Shown: positions 1 through 7,999 of the stretch, piece after piece
Position numbering within the stretch: position 1 is the stretch's first letter
Layout of the letters: every line of letters begins with the position of its first letter
From: Lysinibacillus sp. KCTC 33748
Lineage (GTDB): Bacteria; Bacillota; Bacilli; Bacillales_A; Planococcaceae
DNA length: 64,000 bases
Assembly (NCBI RefSeq): GCF_002237755.1
Contig: NZ_MWSJ01000002.1
Coordinates: 62,001-126,000 of the forward strand
Reading direction: 5' to 3'
Translations under genes and position numbers: made by a program
The notes under the pieces: model-generated
What the model was told of the DNA's origin: nothing
What the model saw: the letters and a program-made list of their open reading frames with translations, nothing else
Database searches by the model: none

Positions 1-160
1 TGAAGAATTGAAGTGATAAATACCGGTGCGTCAAAGTAATGCCCTAGGCAAAGGAATGGGTGTAGAATCAGCGAAGAAATACTCCGATCCAGCCGATATT
101 TACTCCACCGCCTAAAAGGAATAGGTGAATACCCGTGCGAACCAACACTATATATGAAAT
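1..160. other. Left edge, no supported gene
   Basis: Short open stretches exist on both strands: about 30 codons ending near 115 on the plus strand, and about 27 codons ending near 86 on the minus strand. Neither has a ribosome binding site or a recognisable product. The window edge cuts any larger gene to the left, so I make no call. Confidence 0.3.
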
Positions 161-219
161 AAAAAAAGAATCTGTAAGTTTCTCCAGCTTAACTGCGAAA
201 GAAAGCAGATTCTTTTTTG
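161..219 (-). terminator. Bidirectional-looking terminator after the GIY-YIG gene
   Basis: A 13-bp stem (162-174 with 206-218) has A-runs on one side and T-runs on the other, so it could stop transcription from either direction. It lies just downstream of the minus-strand GIY-YIG gene. The loop is long, about 31 nt. Confidence 0.7.
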
Positions 220-235
220 TAGCTTCCATGCATAC

Positions 236-577
236 TTAGTTATACCCTAGTTCACCAAATGGCTGCAGCTTGTCGAGCCATTTTTGTTCTAGTTTTTCTA
301 GCTCTTTTTTGGCATCGAAATAACCTTCTTCTTTTTTCTTCAAATATTCCACAACTTCAATATCAAAAGCATCGTTGCCGAAAGTGTTGTAATCGGCTTG
401 TAGCTCTTTATTAGTATGTGTATTTGTTTTTAACATAAACTGAAAGCCGTTTAAGCGTTTTAAATTATTGAAGCTACCTACAAACACTTTACCATTTTGT
501 TTATTGGTCATTGTGAAAACACCAGCTTCAATTTTTATTTCTTTATACAGTTCCTTTAATTCTTTTTTATGGTCCAT
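236..577 (-). CDS. GIY-YIG nuclease family protein
   Basis: A 113-residue protein resembling the small GIY-YIG-like proteins that accompany DUF2087 regulators in bacilli. The core is a GVFTM segment, then NGKVFVGS, an internal LKRLNGFQF segment, and a C-terminal KWLDKLQPFGE. The GIY and YIG signatures are degenerate (GVF and VGS), so nuclease activity is uncertain. I chose the start at 577 because it follows the upstream stop by 17 bp and has a weak GCAGGG site. A start at 622 would overlap the upstream gene by 29 bp and add 15 poorly family-like residues. It is probably cotranscribed with the DUF2087 gene and may act with it. Its substrate is unknown. Confidence 0.7.
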   Translation of the reverse strand: MDHKKELKELYKEIKIEAGVFTMTNKQNGKVFVGSFNNLKRLNGFQFMLKTNTHTNKELQADYNTFGNDAFDIEVVEYLKKKEEGYFDAKKELEKLEQKWLDKLQPFGELGYN

Positions 578-593
578 TGGTAACCCTGCTTTC

Positions 594-1349
594 TTATTTT
601 TTGATCCAGTAAGCACTGCCATCCTCTTTTCGATCCATGAAGCCGTATTCGATTAAATAGCGACGTATTTGCACATAGTCCTCATATATTGGTTGAATCA
701 TTTCGTTTAATTCTTTTTCTGAATAATGTGTTGTTTCATCGAAAATCTTTGTGATTGCACGGAGGATGACAATTTTGTGCTTTTCACGTTTTGGGAAGCG
801 GACAAGCTCCTTGCCGATGCCGTTTGGAAAGTACTTTTCAAGTAATTGCTGTTCTTCAGAAATTGTAATGTTATAGCGATCGTCGACCATCGTTGCCGTT
901 TTGTGGATAGGTACAAAGCTATCTTCCTTTTCATTTTGTTCTTTTAATAGCTCCATCATTGCAAGAAAGGTTTTCGCTTGACGTTCCTTTTCTTTAAGAG
1001 TAAAGCGATGGTGACGTATCGTTGTTGCACTACCAATTTCCAGCTCTTCTTTAATTTCTTGATCGGTTTTTCCTTCATAAAATAAGCGTGAAATATGACT
1101 TTGATGATCAGTTAGACCTGTCATTTTTTTATGAAGGCCGTTTAAATAATGAAATACTGATTGATGTGCAGCAGTAATATGATGTTGCATAAATTTTTCT
1201 GCCTCGAAGAGAACGCCTTCATGTGGATAAATAATACCCTTTTCAATTTTTTCTCCGCAAAGTAAACAAGTGAAATGTGTTGCTTCATCATGGTAGCCTT
1301 TTTTTATGTCATGGATTGAAGCTTGCCAAAATAATTCATTTACATCCAT
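594..1349 (-). CDS. DUF2087-domain transcriptional regulator
   Basis: A 251-residue protein with three parts. The N-terminus has a CLLCGEK pair and downstream histidines (HH and AAH around residues 56-62) that could bind zinc. A middle helix-turn-helix-like region (residues 85-115) resembles LuxR-type helices: DQEIKEELEIGSATTIRHH. The C-terminus (about 165-250) is a DUF2087 domain with FPKREKHKIVILRAI and a final YGFMDRKEDGSAYW. DUF2087 proteins are usually annotated as regulators; the regulated genes are not known. The start has a strong AGGAGG site 10 bases upstream. The GIY-YIG gene follows in the same operon. Confidence 0.75.
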   Translation of the reverse strand: MDVNELFWQASIHDIKKGYHDEATHFTCLLCGEKIEKGIIYPHEGVLFEAEKFMQHHITAAHQSVFHYLNGLHKKMTGLTDHQSHISRLFYEGKTDQEIKEELEIGSATTIRHHRFTLKEKERQAKTFLAMMELLKEQNEKEDSFVPIHKTATMVDDRYNITISEEQQLLEKYFPNGIGKELVRFPKREKHKIVILRAITKIFDETTHYSEKELNEMIQPIYEDYVQIRRYLIEYGFMDRKEDGSAYWIKK

Positions 1350-1440
1350 TGGATATCCTCCTAGAAAAACAAACGATTTATAATTTTGTTTGCTTATTTA
1401 TTATTAAGATAACAAATTGTTTAGGAGAAATCAATAAAAA

Positions 1441-1464
1441 ACACATCGTTTTGTAAACGATGTG
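1441..1464 (-). terminator. Terminator of the LytTR-ABC operon
   Basis: A perfect 10-bp hairpin (CACATCGTTT, loop TGT, AAACGATGTG). Read on the minus strand it is followed by a T-run. It lies 10 bp beyond the stop of the ABC permease gene. Confidence 0.8.
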
Positions 1465-1473
1465 CGAAAATGT

Positions 1474-2349
1474 TTATTTATTTTTCTTTTTAAAAATAAT
1501 GATAGATAAGATGGCTAGTACAATAATTGTTACGACAATAATGATAATGCTTGTTGAGGTACTTAGTATATTTCCGTGAAGGTCATAGACAATCCCATAC
1601 ATTATTTTATAATCCTCTACCTGTGAAGCAGGCGCACCTTCGAAAACCTTGGAAATTGAGTTGTCCATAAAGGCATTACGTAGTAGTAGCGTTGTATGAC
1701 TGATAGGGAAATACATAATAAGATTTTGAGCAAAGGATGGAAGTGCACCAACAGGTACATAAACACCACAAAAGAAACCGAGTGCTGTACCGACGATTGT
1801 ACTAAGAGTTGAAAATGAATGTTGGGTATTAGCAAGTAATACAAGGAACAGGTTAAAAACACTGGCCAGTAACACGGATATAAATAGTAATCCTACTACT
1901 TTGATGAAAGCCTCAAAGCTTAATAGCTGACCGCCAGTTGTTGCGATAAAAATTTCACAGCCAATAAGGGCGATAAAGGAAAAGATACAGCCAATGATAA
2001 AGGCATTTAATACATAGCTAAATTGAATGGTTGCTCGAGAGATCGGTGCTGTTAAAAAATCAGCTTGCGCTTTTGATTCAAGGTCCTTAACAGCAATTCC
2101 ATAAGCGGCAAGTGTAGTCGAAACAGCTGTCATCGAGAGTAAACCAGCGACAATCCATTCATTGACCATCGTTATCAATTCGGGAGTAGACTTTGTCACT
2201 TGTTCTATTGCATTTACTTGCATTTTTTGAAGAAATACTGCGTAAAGGATAATTACGATAATGACGGAAAGCAGCGAGTAAAAGACTTGTGTTTTATCAC
2301 GTCTAAAAACCTTGTTATTTCGTTGTACTAAGCTAAATAATGCTTCCAT
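1474..2349 (-). CDS. ABC-2 type transporter permease
   Basis: A 291-residue integral membrane protein with six predicted transmembrane segments: near residues 25-42, 65-85, 110-130, 148-170, 180-205 and 268-287. A large extracytoplasmic loop near 30-60 precedes the second segment. This is the layout of ABC-2 export permeases that work as a dimer with a separate ATPase. The start codon overlaps the stop of the ATPase gene by one base, so the two are translationally coupled. The substrate cannot be read from the sequence. In related operons with LytTR regulators the exporter often handles peptides, drugs or lipids. Confidence 0.85.
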   Translation of the reverse strand: MEALFSLVQRNNKVFRRDKTQVFYSLLSVIIVIILYAVFLQKMQVNAIEQVTKSTPELITMVNEWIVAGLLSMTAVSTTLAAYGIAVKDLESKAQADFLTAPISRATIQFSYVLNAFIIGCIFSFIALIGCEIFIATTGGQLLSFEAFIKVVGLLFISVLLASVFNLFLVLLANTQHSFSTLSTIVGTALGFFCGVYVPVGALPSFAQNLIMYFPISHTTLLLRNAFMDNSISKVFEGAPASQVEDYKIMYGIVYDLHGNILSTSTSIIIIVVTIIVLAILSIIIFKKKNK

Positions 2350-3269
2350 TAAGCTGCGCCTCCCTCGGCCATAATATGAAGAAAGACATCGTCCATCGTA
2401 CCTTTGATGACTTCAAACGAAGCAATAAGCGACTCGGCTTGTTTTAATAGCGATAAAGCATGGAGTGTCGAGTCGACTCGGATGGAGAAGATACCTAGCT
2501 TTTCTGTATAAGAGATTGCATTGTCTTCGAGCCATTGTATTCCTTCCGAACTATTATGAAAAACAATTGCCATTGAATCATAGGCGTATTTTGTTTTAAG
2601 AGTATCTGGTGTTCCTTCTGCAACAATTTCTCCTTCTTTTAAGACGATGACTTGATGAGCGACAGCCGCTTCTTCCATATAATGCGTTGTTAAAAAAACA
2701 GTCATGTTTGTTTCGAGCTGAAGCTGCTTAATGGCTTGCCAAACGAATTGACGCGTTTGTGGATCAAGTCCAGTTGTTGGTTCATCTAAAAACAATATTT
2801 TTGGTCGATGGATAAGGGCTCGAGCAATATCAGCACGCCTTTTTTGACCACCCGATAAAGTCCCATACTTGCGCTTTTCTATATCAGCTAAATATAAATA
2901 TGTTGAAACGAATTGATAGTTTTCGGTTAATTGTTTTTTCGATAAGCCATATGTTTTACCGCGGTGAAGTATATTTTCCTGCACTGTTAATCGTTCATCT
3001 AGTAAACTTTGTTGGAATACAACACCGATGGATTTTCGAATTTCCGCATTGTCATTGCTTGCATCAAGTGTATAACCATTAATGTTTACAGTACCGCTTG
3101 ATTTTTTTAGCAATGTACAAAGTATTTCAATAGTCGTTGATTTCCCTGCACCATTTGCACCTAAAAAGGCGAAGAGGGAACCTTGCTCAACCGTAAATGA
3201 AATACCTTTTACGGCCTGATGATTGCCATATTGCTTACATAGATTTTCAACTTGTATAGCAAAGGTCAT
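2349..3269 (-). CDS. ABC transporter ATP-binding protein
   Basis: A 306-residue ATPase that powers the neighbouring permease. It has Walker A GANGAGKST (residues 37-45), a Q-loop VVFQQ (83-87), signature LSGGQ (138-142), Walker B ILFLDEP (158-164) and a TTHYMEE H-loop near 194. The region after about 220 is the C-terminal extension typical of DrrA/CcmA-like exporters. It starts at an ATG with AAAGGAAT upstream, 6 bp after the DUF3021 gene. The gene is third in a LytTR-DUF3021-ATPase-permease operon. Confidence 0.92.
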   Translation of the reverse strand: MTFAIQVENLCKQYGNHQAVKGISFTVEQGSLFAFLGANGAGKSTTIEILCTLLKKSSGTVNINGYTLDASNDNAEIRKSIGVVFQQSLLDERLTVQENILHRGKTYGLSKKQLTENYQFVSTYLYLADIEKRKYGTLSGGQKRRADIARALIHRPKILFLDEPTTGLDPQTRQFVWQAIKQLQLETNMTVFLTTHYMEEAAVAHQVIVLKEGEIVAEGTPDTLKTKYAYDSMAIVFHNSSEGIQWLEDNAISYTEKLGIFSIRVDSTLHALSLLKQAESLIASFEVIKGTMDDVFLHIMAEGGAA

Positions 3270-3275
3270 ATTGTT

Positions 3276-3680
3276 TTATTCCTTTCTTTTTTGAATTACT
3301 TGATTGATTTTTGCAATATCATTTTTCTGGATTACATAAATAATGCACCAAGCGAAAAAGAAAATAATAGCTTCGCTTATAAAAATAGACGTAATGCTTG
3401 AATGTTCAAACCAGCGCCCGAAATAGCCTGCAATCAACACACACAGCGTAACTGTAAGTACATGTAAAATAAACTGAGCAATAAAAGGTAAACGCTCTAT
3501 ATCAAAGATGATGGACAGCAGACCTATTACAGCTCCAAGTATGGCGGCGATTATTATTTGTTCAAGTAATTCCGGCCCTGTGATCACAGCGTTATTAGAT
3601 ATGACACTTAATGTTACTAAGACGTAGGAAGAGCTAAGTGATATGAGTATTCCGATTATCATCATGCGAATAAATTTCAT
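3276..3680 (-). CDS. DUF3021 family membrane protein
   Basis: A 134-residue protein with four hydrophobic segments (near residues 7-25, 40-60, 70-88 and 100-116), matching DUF3021. Members of this family commonly sit beside LytTR regulators and are thought to modulate them at the membrane, although the mechanism is unproven. I chose the ATG at 3680, one base after the LytTR stop, because the GGGAGGG site lies about 10 bases upstream. A TTG at 3698 would place the start before that site. It is probably translationally coupled to the regulator. Confidence 0.8.
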   Translation of the reverse strand: MKFIRMMIIGILISLSSSYVLVTLSVISNNAVITGPELLEQIIIAAILGAVIGLLSIIFDIERLPFIAQFILHVLTVTLCVLIAGYFGRWFEHSSITSIFISEAIIFFFAWCIIYVIQKNDIAKINQVIQKRKE

Positions 3681-3681
3681 A

Positions 3682-4131
3682 TTATGAGTCCCTCCCAATA
3701 CCTAAGTGATGTTTTAGTTCTTTTAAATATTTGCGACTAACATGGACGGACACATCGTTTTCTAAAATCAGTTCTGTTGTACCGATTTTACCCATTTGAA
3801 TAGAGGCAATTTTGTTAATGTTGACAAGTGTTGATTTGCTGACTCTGGCAAAGTCTTTCGCTAATTGCGCTTCTAGCTCATATAATTTACGCTTCGTTTC
3901 GAATTCCTGTTCCTCTGTCTGCAAAAAAACTTTTGCACCCTCTGCATAAATGGAGTAAATATCCGAAATTTTTAGCATATGAATTTCCTGTTGAAAGTAG
4001 CCATCTAGCATCGTTGTTTGTGAAGTTTGTAGCTGCTTCATCAGTCGTTCAATTTGCTCGGTGTATTCCTTTGCATGTATATGAACCTCAGTTTCTTCTA
4101 GCTCACTATTGATTGTTAAATGAATTTTCAT
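3682..4131 (-). CDS. LytTR DNA-binding regulator
   Basis: A 149-residue protein with a short N-terminal region (1-45) rich in Glu and His and a C-terminal LytTR domain (about 48-147). Typical LytTR residues are the ISDIYSIYAEG strand, FARVSKSTLVNINKI and VHVSRKYLKELK. It has no receiver domain, so it is the stand-alone type found upstream of DUF3021 and ABC exporter genes. It probably controls its own operon. The start has a strong AAGGAGG site, and that site lies inside a GGAGGCCTCC palindrome. Confidence 0.88.
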   Translation of the reverse strand: MKIHLTINSELEETEVHIHAKEYTEQIERLMKQLQTSQTTMLDGYFQQEIHMLKISDIYSIYAEGAKVFLQTEEQEFETKRKLYELEAQLAKDFARVSKSTLVNINKIASIQMGKIGTTELILENDVSVHVSRKYLKELKHHLGIGRDS

Positions 4132-4252
4132 TGGAGGCCTCCTTTACATATCTCCGCTTGGAGAAACACTGAATCAGGTAATAATAATGTAGCATAGAAA
4201 ATTTTGGCTTGGAGAAAATCTTGGATAAGAGGTTAAATTTTGTAGATAACAG

Positions 4253-4265
4253 GTTCAATTTGAAC
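4253..4265. promoter_or_regulatory. Possible operator palindrome upstream of the LytTR operon
   Basis: The palindrome GTTCAA-T-TTGAAC lies between the divergent LytTR and AbrB-family genes. It could be a regulatory site for either. LytTR proteins usually bind direct repeats, so the assignment is weak. Confidence 0.2.
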
Positions 4266-4354
4266 GTTATATGACCTTGCAAAAAAGTGATGATGTAGAA
4301 AAATAGGCAGGTTCACGGCATAATAGAATGATACAATCATGAGGGGTTGCTTCT

Positions 4355-5383
4355 ATGTTTATTTTTGACAAGCACATGTTCATTACATTATATATAGGGT
4401 TAACAGGTGCAGTTTTATTTAATTTATTACATATTCCAATGCCTTGGTTACTTGGAGCTATAGCAGCGGTGCTAATAGTTCAGTTATCAACAAAAGTACA
4501 ATTGAAATGGCATAAATATTTTCGTAATTTTGGTTTAATCGTTGCGGGCTATTCCATTGGTTTTGCGTTTACGCCAGAAGCGGTGCAGGATATTAAACAA
4601 TTTATAGGAAGTATAATTGTTTTAAACGTATTATTTATTGTATTGTTTTTTGGTGTTAGTTATTTAGTGGCCAAACGTGCGGATTTAGATTTTTCGACTG
4701 CGTTGACTTGCTGTGTCCCTGGTGGCATGTCTCAAGTAGTTGCCTTTGCCGAGGAGCAAGGGGACATGGATATGGTCGTGATTACGTTTTTCCAAATATT
4801 AAGGGTTCTTTTAATAGTCGGCTTTGTGCCATTAATGGTGTCAGGGGCTGGGGGAACTGGTGTAGTTGTCAGCGGAGCGTATTCATGGAGCTTAATAGGA
4901 TTACTTGCTGTCTGTGGAGGAGCAGGTTGGCTAGCGCAAATGGCAAGAATTCCGACAGGCTTTATGCTTGGCCCAGTGTTTTTATTGATGGGTATCAATA
5001 TAGCAGGGATTGACGTACCGAAATTGCCGTTGTCACTACTTCATATTGCACAGCTGATGCTTGGCATTTACATCGGACTTTTATTGAAAAAAGAGGATTT
5101 ACATTTATCGAAGAAGCATGTGTTTTACGCATTTGTATCGGCAGGTATCTTTATTGGTGCAGCTTATGGTTTAACATTTGTTATGAAGAGCTTTTACAGC
5201 CTAGATTTTCGAACAGGCTTTTTAAGTATTGTACCAGGCGGACTTGATCAAATGGGGATTATCGCGGCTTCCGTGCATGCAAATGTCACGATCGTCACCG
5301 CATTTCAGCTGTTCCGAGTGCTTGTCGTATCCGTTTTCCTCGTACCGTTTGTGAAAACGTTTGTGAAAAAAGTGAAAACGTAG
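4355..5383 (+). CDS. AbrB-family (AmoA-like) integral membrane protein
   Basis: A 342-residue membrane protein of the family annotated AbrB/ammonia monooxygenase-like (PF05145), with two repeated halves. Each half has a PW(L)LGA- or GFMLGP-like loop and a PGG motif: CCVPGGMSQVVAFAEEQ near residue 122 and SIVPGGLDQMGIIAAS near 290. About ten hydrophobic segments are visible. The name is misleading: it is unrelated to the DNA-binding AbrB and no ammonia oxidation is expected. A transport or regulatory role is possible but unproven. The start has a GAGGGG site, and the gene is divergent from the LytTR operon. Confidence 0.85.
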   Translation: MFIFDKHMFITLYIGLTGAVLFNLLHIPMPWLLGAIAAVLIVQLSTKVQLKWHKYFRNFGLIVAGYSIGFAFTPEAVQDIKQFIGSIIVLNVLFIVLFFGVSYLVAKRADLDFSTALTCCVPGGMSQVVAFAEEQGDMDMVVITFFQILRVLLIVGFVPLMVSGAGGTGVVVSGAYSWSLIGLLAVCGGAGWLAQMARIPTGFMLGPVFLLMGINIAGIDVPKLPLSLLHIAQLMLGIYIGLLLKKEDLHLSKKHVFYAFVSAGIFIGAAYGLTFVMKSFYSLDFRTGFLSIVPGGLDQMGIIAASVHANVTIVTAFQLFRVLVVSVFLVPFVKTFVKKVKT

Positions 5384-5393
5384 AGTACAGGTG

Positions 5394-5721
5394 GATATCA
5401 CCAGTTTATTGTGTGGAAAATTTATGAAATATAAACACTGTATGTATATAAGTTGATCTTCGTTCTGGCTGTGAGACTCCTTGGGGATCAGCAATAGAGG
5501 AACGAAGGCTAAAACCATCACATTCTGTGATAACACCTTCGTGACCAACATTCTGTCGATGCCGCTACGTTAGCACTACGCTTTCGCACAGAAAACATTT
5601 GTTGCCCCAAGCGGCTCATCGGACGCCCACAGGAAGCTTTGCTCTGTGCGAAAGCGAAGCGTCAGTAACAACAAAAAGCCTAGCCGGAACGGAAATCAAC
5701 CACACATTATGGTATCGATCC
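5394..5721 (+). repeat. Family A intergenic repeat, long copy
   Basis: A 328-bp copy bounded by imperfect inverted ends (GGATATCACCA at left, TGGTATCGATCC at right). It carries the family A blocks GACTCCTTGGGGATCAGC, a nested hairpin (ACGAAGGC ... GCCTTCGT around TCACAttcTGTGA) and CCGGAACGGAAATCAACC near the right end. In the middle is the core module shared with family B (GTTAGCACTACGCTTTCGC and AAAACATTTGTTG). It begins 11 bp after the stop of the AbrB-family gene. It fills most of the 419-bp gap, and no credible gene lies within it. Confidence 0.85.
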
Positions 5722-5802
5722 TAGTATTGTAATGTTTGTTGGTTTTGGAAACTAAAAACTTATTCTAACGTCTTTACTTCGAAGGGTGAAGGGAGAAGAA
5801 CA

Positions 5803-6288
5803 TTGTTTAAATATGTTATACAACCAATACTTGGTTTCTTGACTTTATTAATGTCAACAGCTATTTCTTGGTATGAGGGAAGTGAAATCATAGACGATTC
5901 AGTGGAATGGAAGTATTCAACACCATTTTCTCAGTTATTTAATATTGAGATAAACAATGGTCGGGATATTAGCCAGCTTGATTACTTTGTCTATGCGGCT
6001 AAATTTCAACCATTTTTTCCTACTATTATGACCGTAAGTGTTATTTATATTTTTGCAGTTCTTATTTTTTTCATTTACCAACTAAATCGTCAATTAGCCA
6101 TTATCATGTCAGGAATTATAAGTTGTGTAGTTATTATTAGTAGTGGTATATTTCTTAACTCTACAACCAGTGGAGGGAATATATTCTTTTGGATTACAGC
6201 TGTCGGTGCATTAATTTTTATATGTATTACAATAAGTTTATGGTACAAGAAAAAATTACATTGTTTGCGTGCGAACACTAGTAAATAA
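5803..6288 (+). CDS. DUF4306 (YjdJ-like) membrane protein
   Basis: A 161-residue protein resembling YjdJ/DUF4306. It has an N-terminal transmembrane helix followed by the family motif SWYEGSEI (residues 22-29) and WKYSTPFSQLFN, then three more hydrophobic segments near 70-92, 97-117 and 127-146. It starts at TTG with AAGGGAGAAG upstream. Function is unknown. The tail after residue 146 is basic. It has its own transcription unit beside a family A repeat. Confidence 0.75.
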   Translation: MFKYVIQPILGFLTLLMSTAISWYEGSEIIDDSVEWKYSTPFSQLFNIEINNGRDISQLDYFVYAAKFQPFFPTIMTVSVIYIFAVLIFFIYQLNRQLAIIMSGIISCVVIISSGIFLNSTTSGGNIFFWITAVGALIFICITISLWYKKKLHCLRANTSK

Positions 6289-6432
6289 GTATTTGTACTA
6301 GAGCTCGCATTTTTTCAATCTTATAGCTACTCAATTTAATATTGAACAAAATGAGGATATGATCGTGTTAAAAGCATTTTGTGTATGTAATGGGATACCG
6401 ATAGCCTTAAAAGAAATGGGATGACGAATAAA

Positions 6433-6472
6433 AAAGATTGCCCATTAGATATTATCCTAATGAACAATCTTT
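6433..6472 (-). terminator. Terminator-like hairpin downstream of the first duplicated membrane gene
   Basis: AAAGATTG pairs with CAATCTTT and CATTAG pairs with CTAATG inside it. On the minus strand the stem is followed by TTTTTTATT. It lies about 190 bp past the stop of the minus-strand gene at 6666. Apart from this hairpin and the start of the duplicated unit, I see nothing in 6289-6665. Confidence 0.6.
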
Positions 6473-6665
6473 CGAGCCACAAAGCCCTTACCATCTCTCC
6501 AGCACGTGCTATGTTGATTGATCAATGAGTGCCAATAAATTGTTTGATCAGCTAGCATGAATACTATCCTGCATAGCTTCCGCGTTTCACTAGCACTATG
6601 TTTTTGTGCTTGCGCTACTCGCTAATTCTTGCATATTAGCTGTAATAATCGCTATTCATCCAAAC

Positions 6666-6938
6666 TCATTTAGAAATTTTTTGTTTTACACATCGTTTTA
6701 TTATAAAACTTACTAAAACACTTATAAAAAGTATTACTAATGGAATGGATTGAATATTTAAAAATCCTTGAATAAAAGCAAGGGACCCTTTACTGGGGTC
6801 ATCTGTTGTGAAGATGCCAATAAAGAATGAAATTGGAGCAACAGCTACATTAATTACTAAAGCAATACCGATGAAGAAAAATGAGAAACTCTTCTTTCCA
6901 ACCGATATGATAATTACTACTACAATTAAAAATGCCAA
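6666..6938 (-). CDS. Small membrane protein, duplicated paralogue 1
   Basis: About 90 residues with three hydrophobic segments. It shares APISxxxGI, TDxPSxG and FLxIQSIPLxILF with the neighbouring paralogue. I do not recognise the family. The start is doubtful: the TTG at 6938 has no ribosome binding site. The conserved GAGGTG site found before the second copy is also present here, but the codon at the matching start position is not ATG, GTG or TTG. The gene may have lost its start and be decaying. Confidence 0.45.
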   Translation of the reverse strand: MAFLIVVVIIISVGKKSFSFFFIGIALVINVAVAPISFFIGIFTTDDPSKGSLAFIQGFLNIQSIPLVILFISVLVSFIIKRCVKQKISK

Positions 6939-7202
6939 TACTAATACGAAAAGTTCTGATATATCTAAACACCTCTTGCCGTTAAAATATGTATATCTGA
7001 ATTAATAATTCAAAGTATTTTTCATTATATATCATTGATCTATTATTATGTTAAAAAAGTTACTATCATAAGGCAATGCTTATAATTATATTAATACTAT
7101 CCTTGCATAGCATCTGTATTTTTTACTGGTAATAAGTTTCGTGTGCTTGCGCTACTCACTAATTCTTGCATTGTCGCTGTGAAAATCGCTTTTATTTCAA
7201 AC

Positions 7203-7496
7203 TCATTTATAAATAGTTTGGTTGACACCTTTCATTATAAAAGTTACTACAACACATATAAAAAGTATTAGCAATGGAATGGATTGAATAAATAAAAAGC
7301 CTAGAATAAAATCAAGTAATCCTGAACTGGGGTTATCTGTTGCCATAATGCCAAAAACTAATGAAATTGGAGCAATAAATGCATTAATTGCTAAACCGAT
7401 AAAGAGAACTAAATAACCCTTTTTTCTAACCGGTTTGATACATCCTAGTACAATGAAAAAAGATGCCAGTACTCCTGAGAGGATAAAAATTATCAA
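7203..7496 (-). CDS. Small membrane protein, duplicated paralogue 2
   Basis: A 97-residue protein with three hydrophobic segments (near residues 3-20, 27-47 and 65-87) and a basic stretch KPVRKKG after the first. It starts at TTG with GAGGTG six bases upstream, a usable signal. It shares about half its residues with the paralogue at 6666-6938, including NPSSG and IQSIPL. The family is not recognised and the function is unknown. Confidence 0.6.
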   Translation of the reverse strand: MIIFILSGVLASFFIVLGCIKPVRKKGYLVLFIGLAINAFIAPISLVFGIMATDNPSSGLLDFILGFLFIQSIPLLILFICVVVTFIMKGVNQTIYK

Positions 7497-7693
7497 CTAA
7501 ACACCTCTTTCTTTTAATAATTTAATTCAAAGTATTTTTCATTATATATCATTTATCTATTATTATATAAAAAAGTTACTATCTTTTTTGGTTTCATTGT
7601 TATAAAAAAGATAATAATAGCATCCTTATTAAATGATGATTCTTTATCTGCTTTAAAAAAAACGCAATTATCTTAAACTTTGAAATTTTTTCT

Positions 7694-7722
7694 TTTCCAA
7701 TTTATCGGAATTATGGTATTAT
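7694..7722 (+). promoter_or_regulatory. Probable sigma-A promoter of the ABC-F leader
   Basis: An extended -10 (TGGTATTAT) lies 17 bp after a weak -35 (TTTCCA), about 33 bp before the leader ORF. The rest of 7497-7755 is AT-rich, with upstream flank of the duplicated unit at its left end. Confidence 0.5.
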
Positions 7723-7755
7723 AAAGTTAACTATTATGAACGGAGGTGAAAAGGA

Positions 7756-7896
7756 ATGAATAAAAACGCTACGAAAACATGTGTAAAAGTGGATACAGCT
7801 ATGTATTTTGCACGTGTGATTACTTTCGATTTTGCGAACAACGGGATAGGTCTGTCCATTTTTAAGCAAAATCAAATATCAAACGTAGCGAATTAA
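7756..7896 (+). CDS. Putative 46-residue leader peptide upstream of the ABC-F gene
   Basis: An ATG with a strong GGAGGTGAAAAGG site opens 46 codons, ending at TAA 26 bp before a strong terminator hairpin. That hairpin lies between this ORF and the ABC-F gene. This is the arrangement of antibiotic-sensing attenuators, in which ribosome stalling on a short ORF lets RNA polymerase pass the terminator. The peptide contains CVKVDTAMYFARVITF, which could act in stalling. Attenuation is known for ABC-F genes such as vmlR and lmo0919. Its use here is inferred from layout. Confidence 0.65.
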   Translation: MNKNATKTCVKVDTAMYFARVITFDFANNGIGLSIFKQNQISNVAN

Positions 7897-7922
7897 CCAT
7901 TCTTTTTCACAAACTAATGAGG

Positions 7923-7955
7923 AAAAGACTGCTTGTTAATCGAGCAGTCTTTTTT
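7923..7955 (+). terminator. Attenuator terminator before the ABC-F gene
   Basis: An 11-bp stem (AAAAGACTGCT with AGCAGTCTTTT), a 9-nt loop and a T-run. It lies 45 bp upstream of the ABC-F start and after the leader ORF. No promoter is evident after it, so transcription of the ABC-F gene probably depends on reading through it. Confidence 0.85.
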
Positions 7956-7999
7956 GTGTCTAAAAATGTTTTTCGCACGTTTCTTTGGAGGAGAAAACG

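Larger units (their letters stand above)
6545..7580. repeat. Tandem duplication of about 0.5 kb, two diverged units
   Basis: Two consecutive units, roughly 6545-7050 and 7085-7580, each contain one small minus-strand membrane gene plus similar flanks. Shared flank features include GTGCTTGCGCTACTC and CTAATTCTTGCAT downstream of both genes. AATTCAAAGTATTTTTCATT lies upstream of both. The coding parts have diverged clearly, so the duplication is not recent. Confidence 0.75.

Noticed and set aside
1..160. Short plus- and minus-strand peptides at the left edge
   Set aside because: No ribosome site, no recognisable product, and the window edge prevents judging a longer gene.
4132..4145. GGAGGCCTCC palindrome over the LytTR ribosome site, as a translational switch
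   Set aside because: A ten-base palindrome without a loop cannot fold on itself in RNA, and it may simply reflect a strong ribosome site next to CCTCC.
5222..5551. A 109-codon minus-strand frame at the end of the AbrB-family gene
   Set aside because: It is a shadow of the real gene continuing into the family A repeat.
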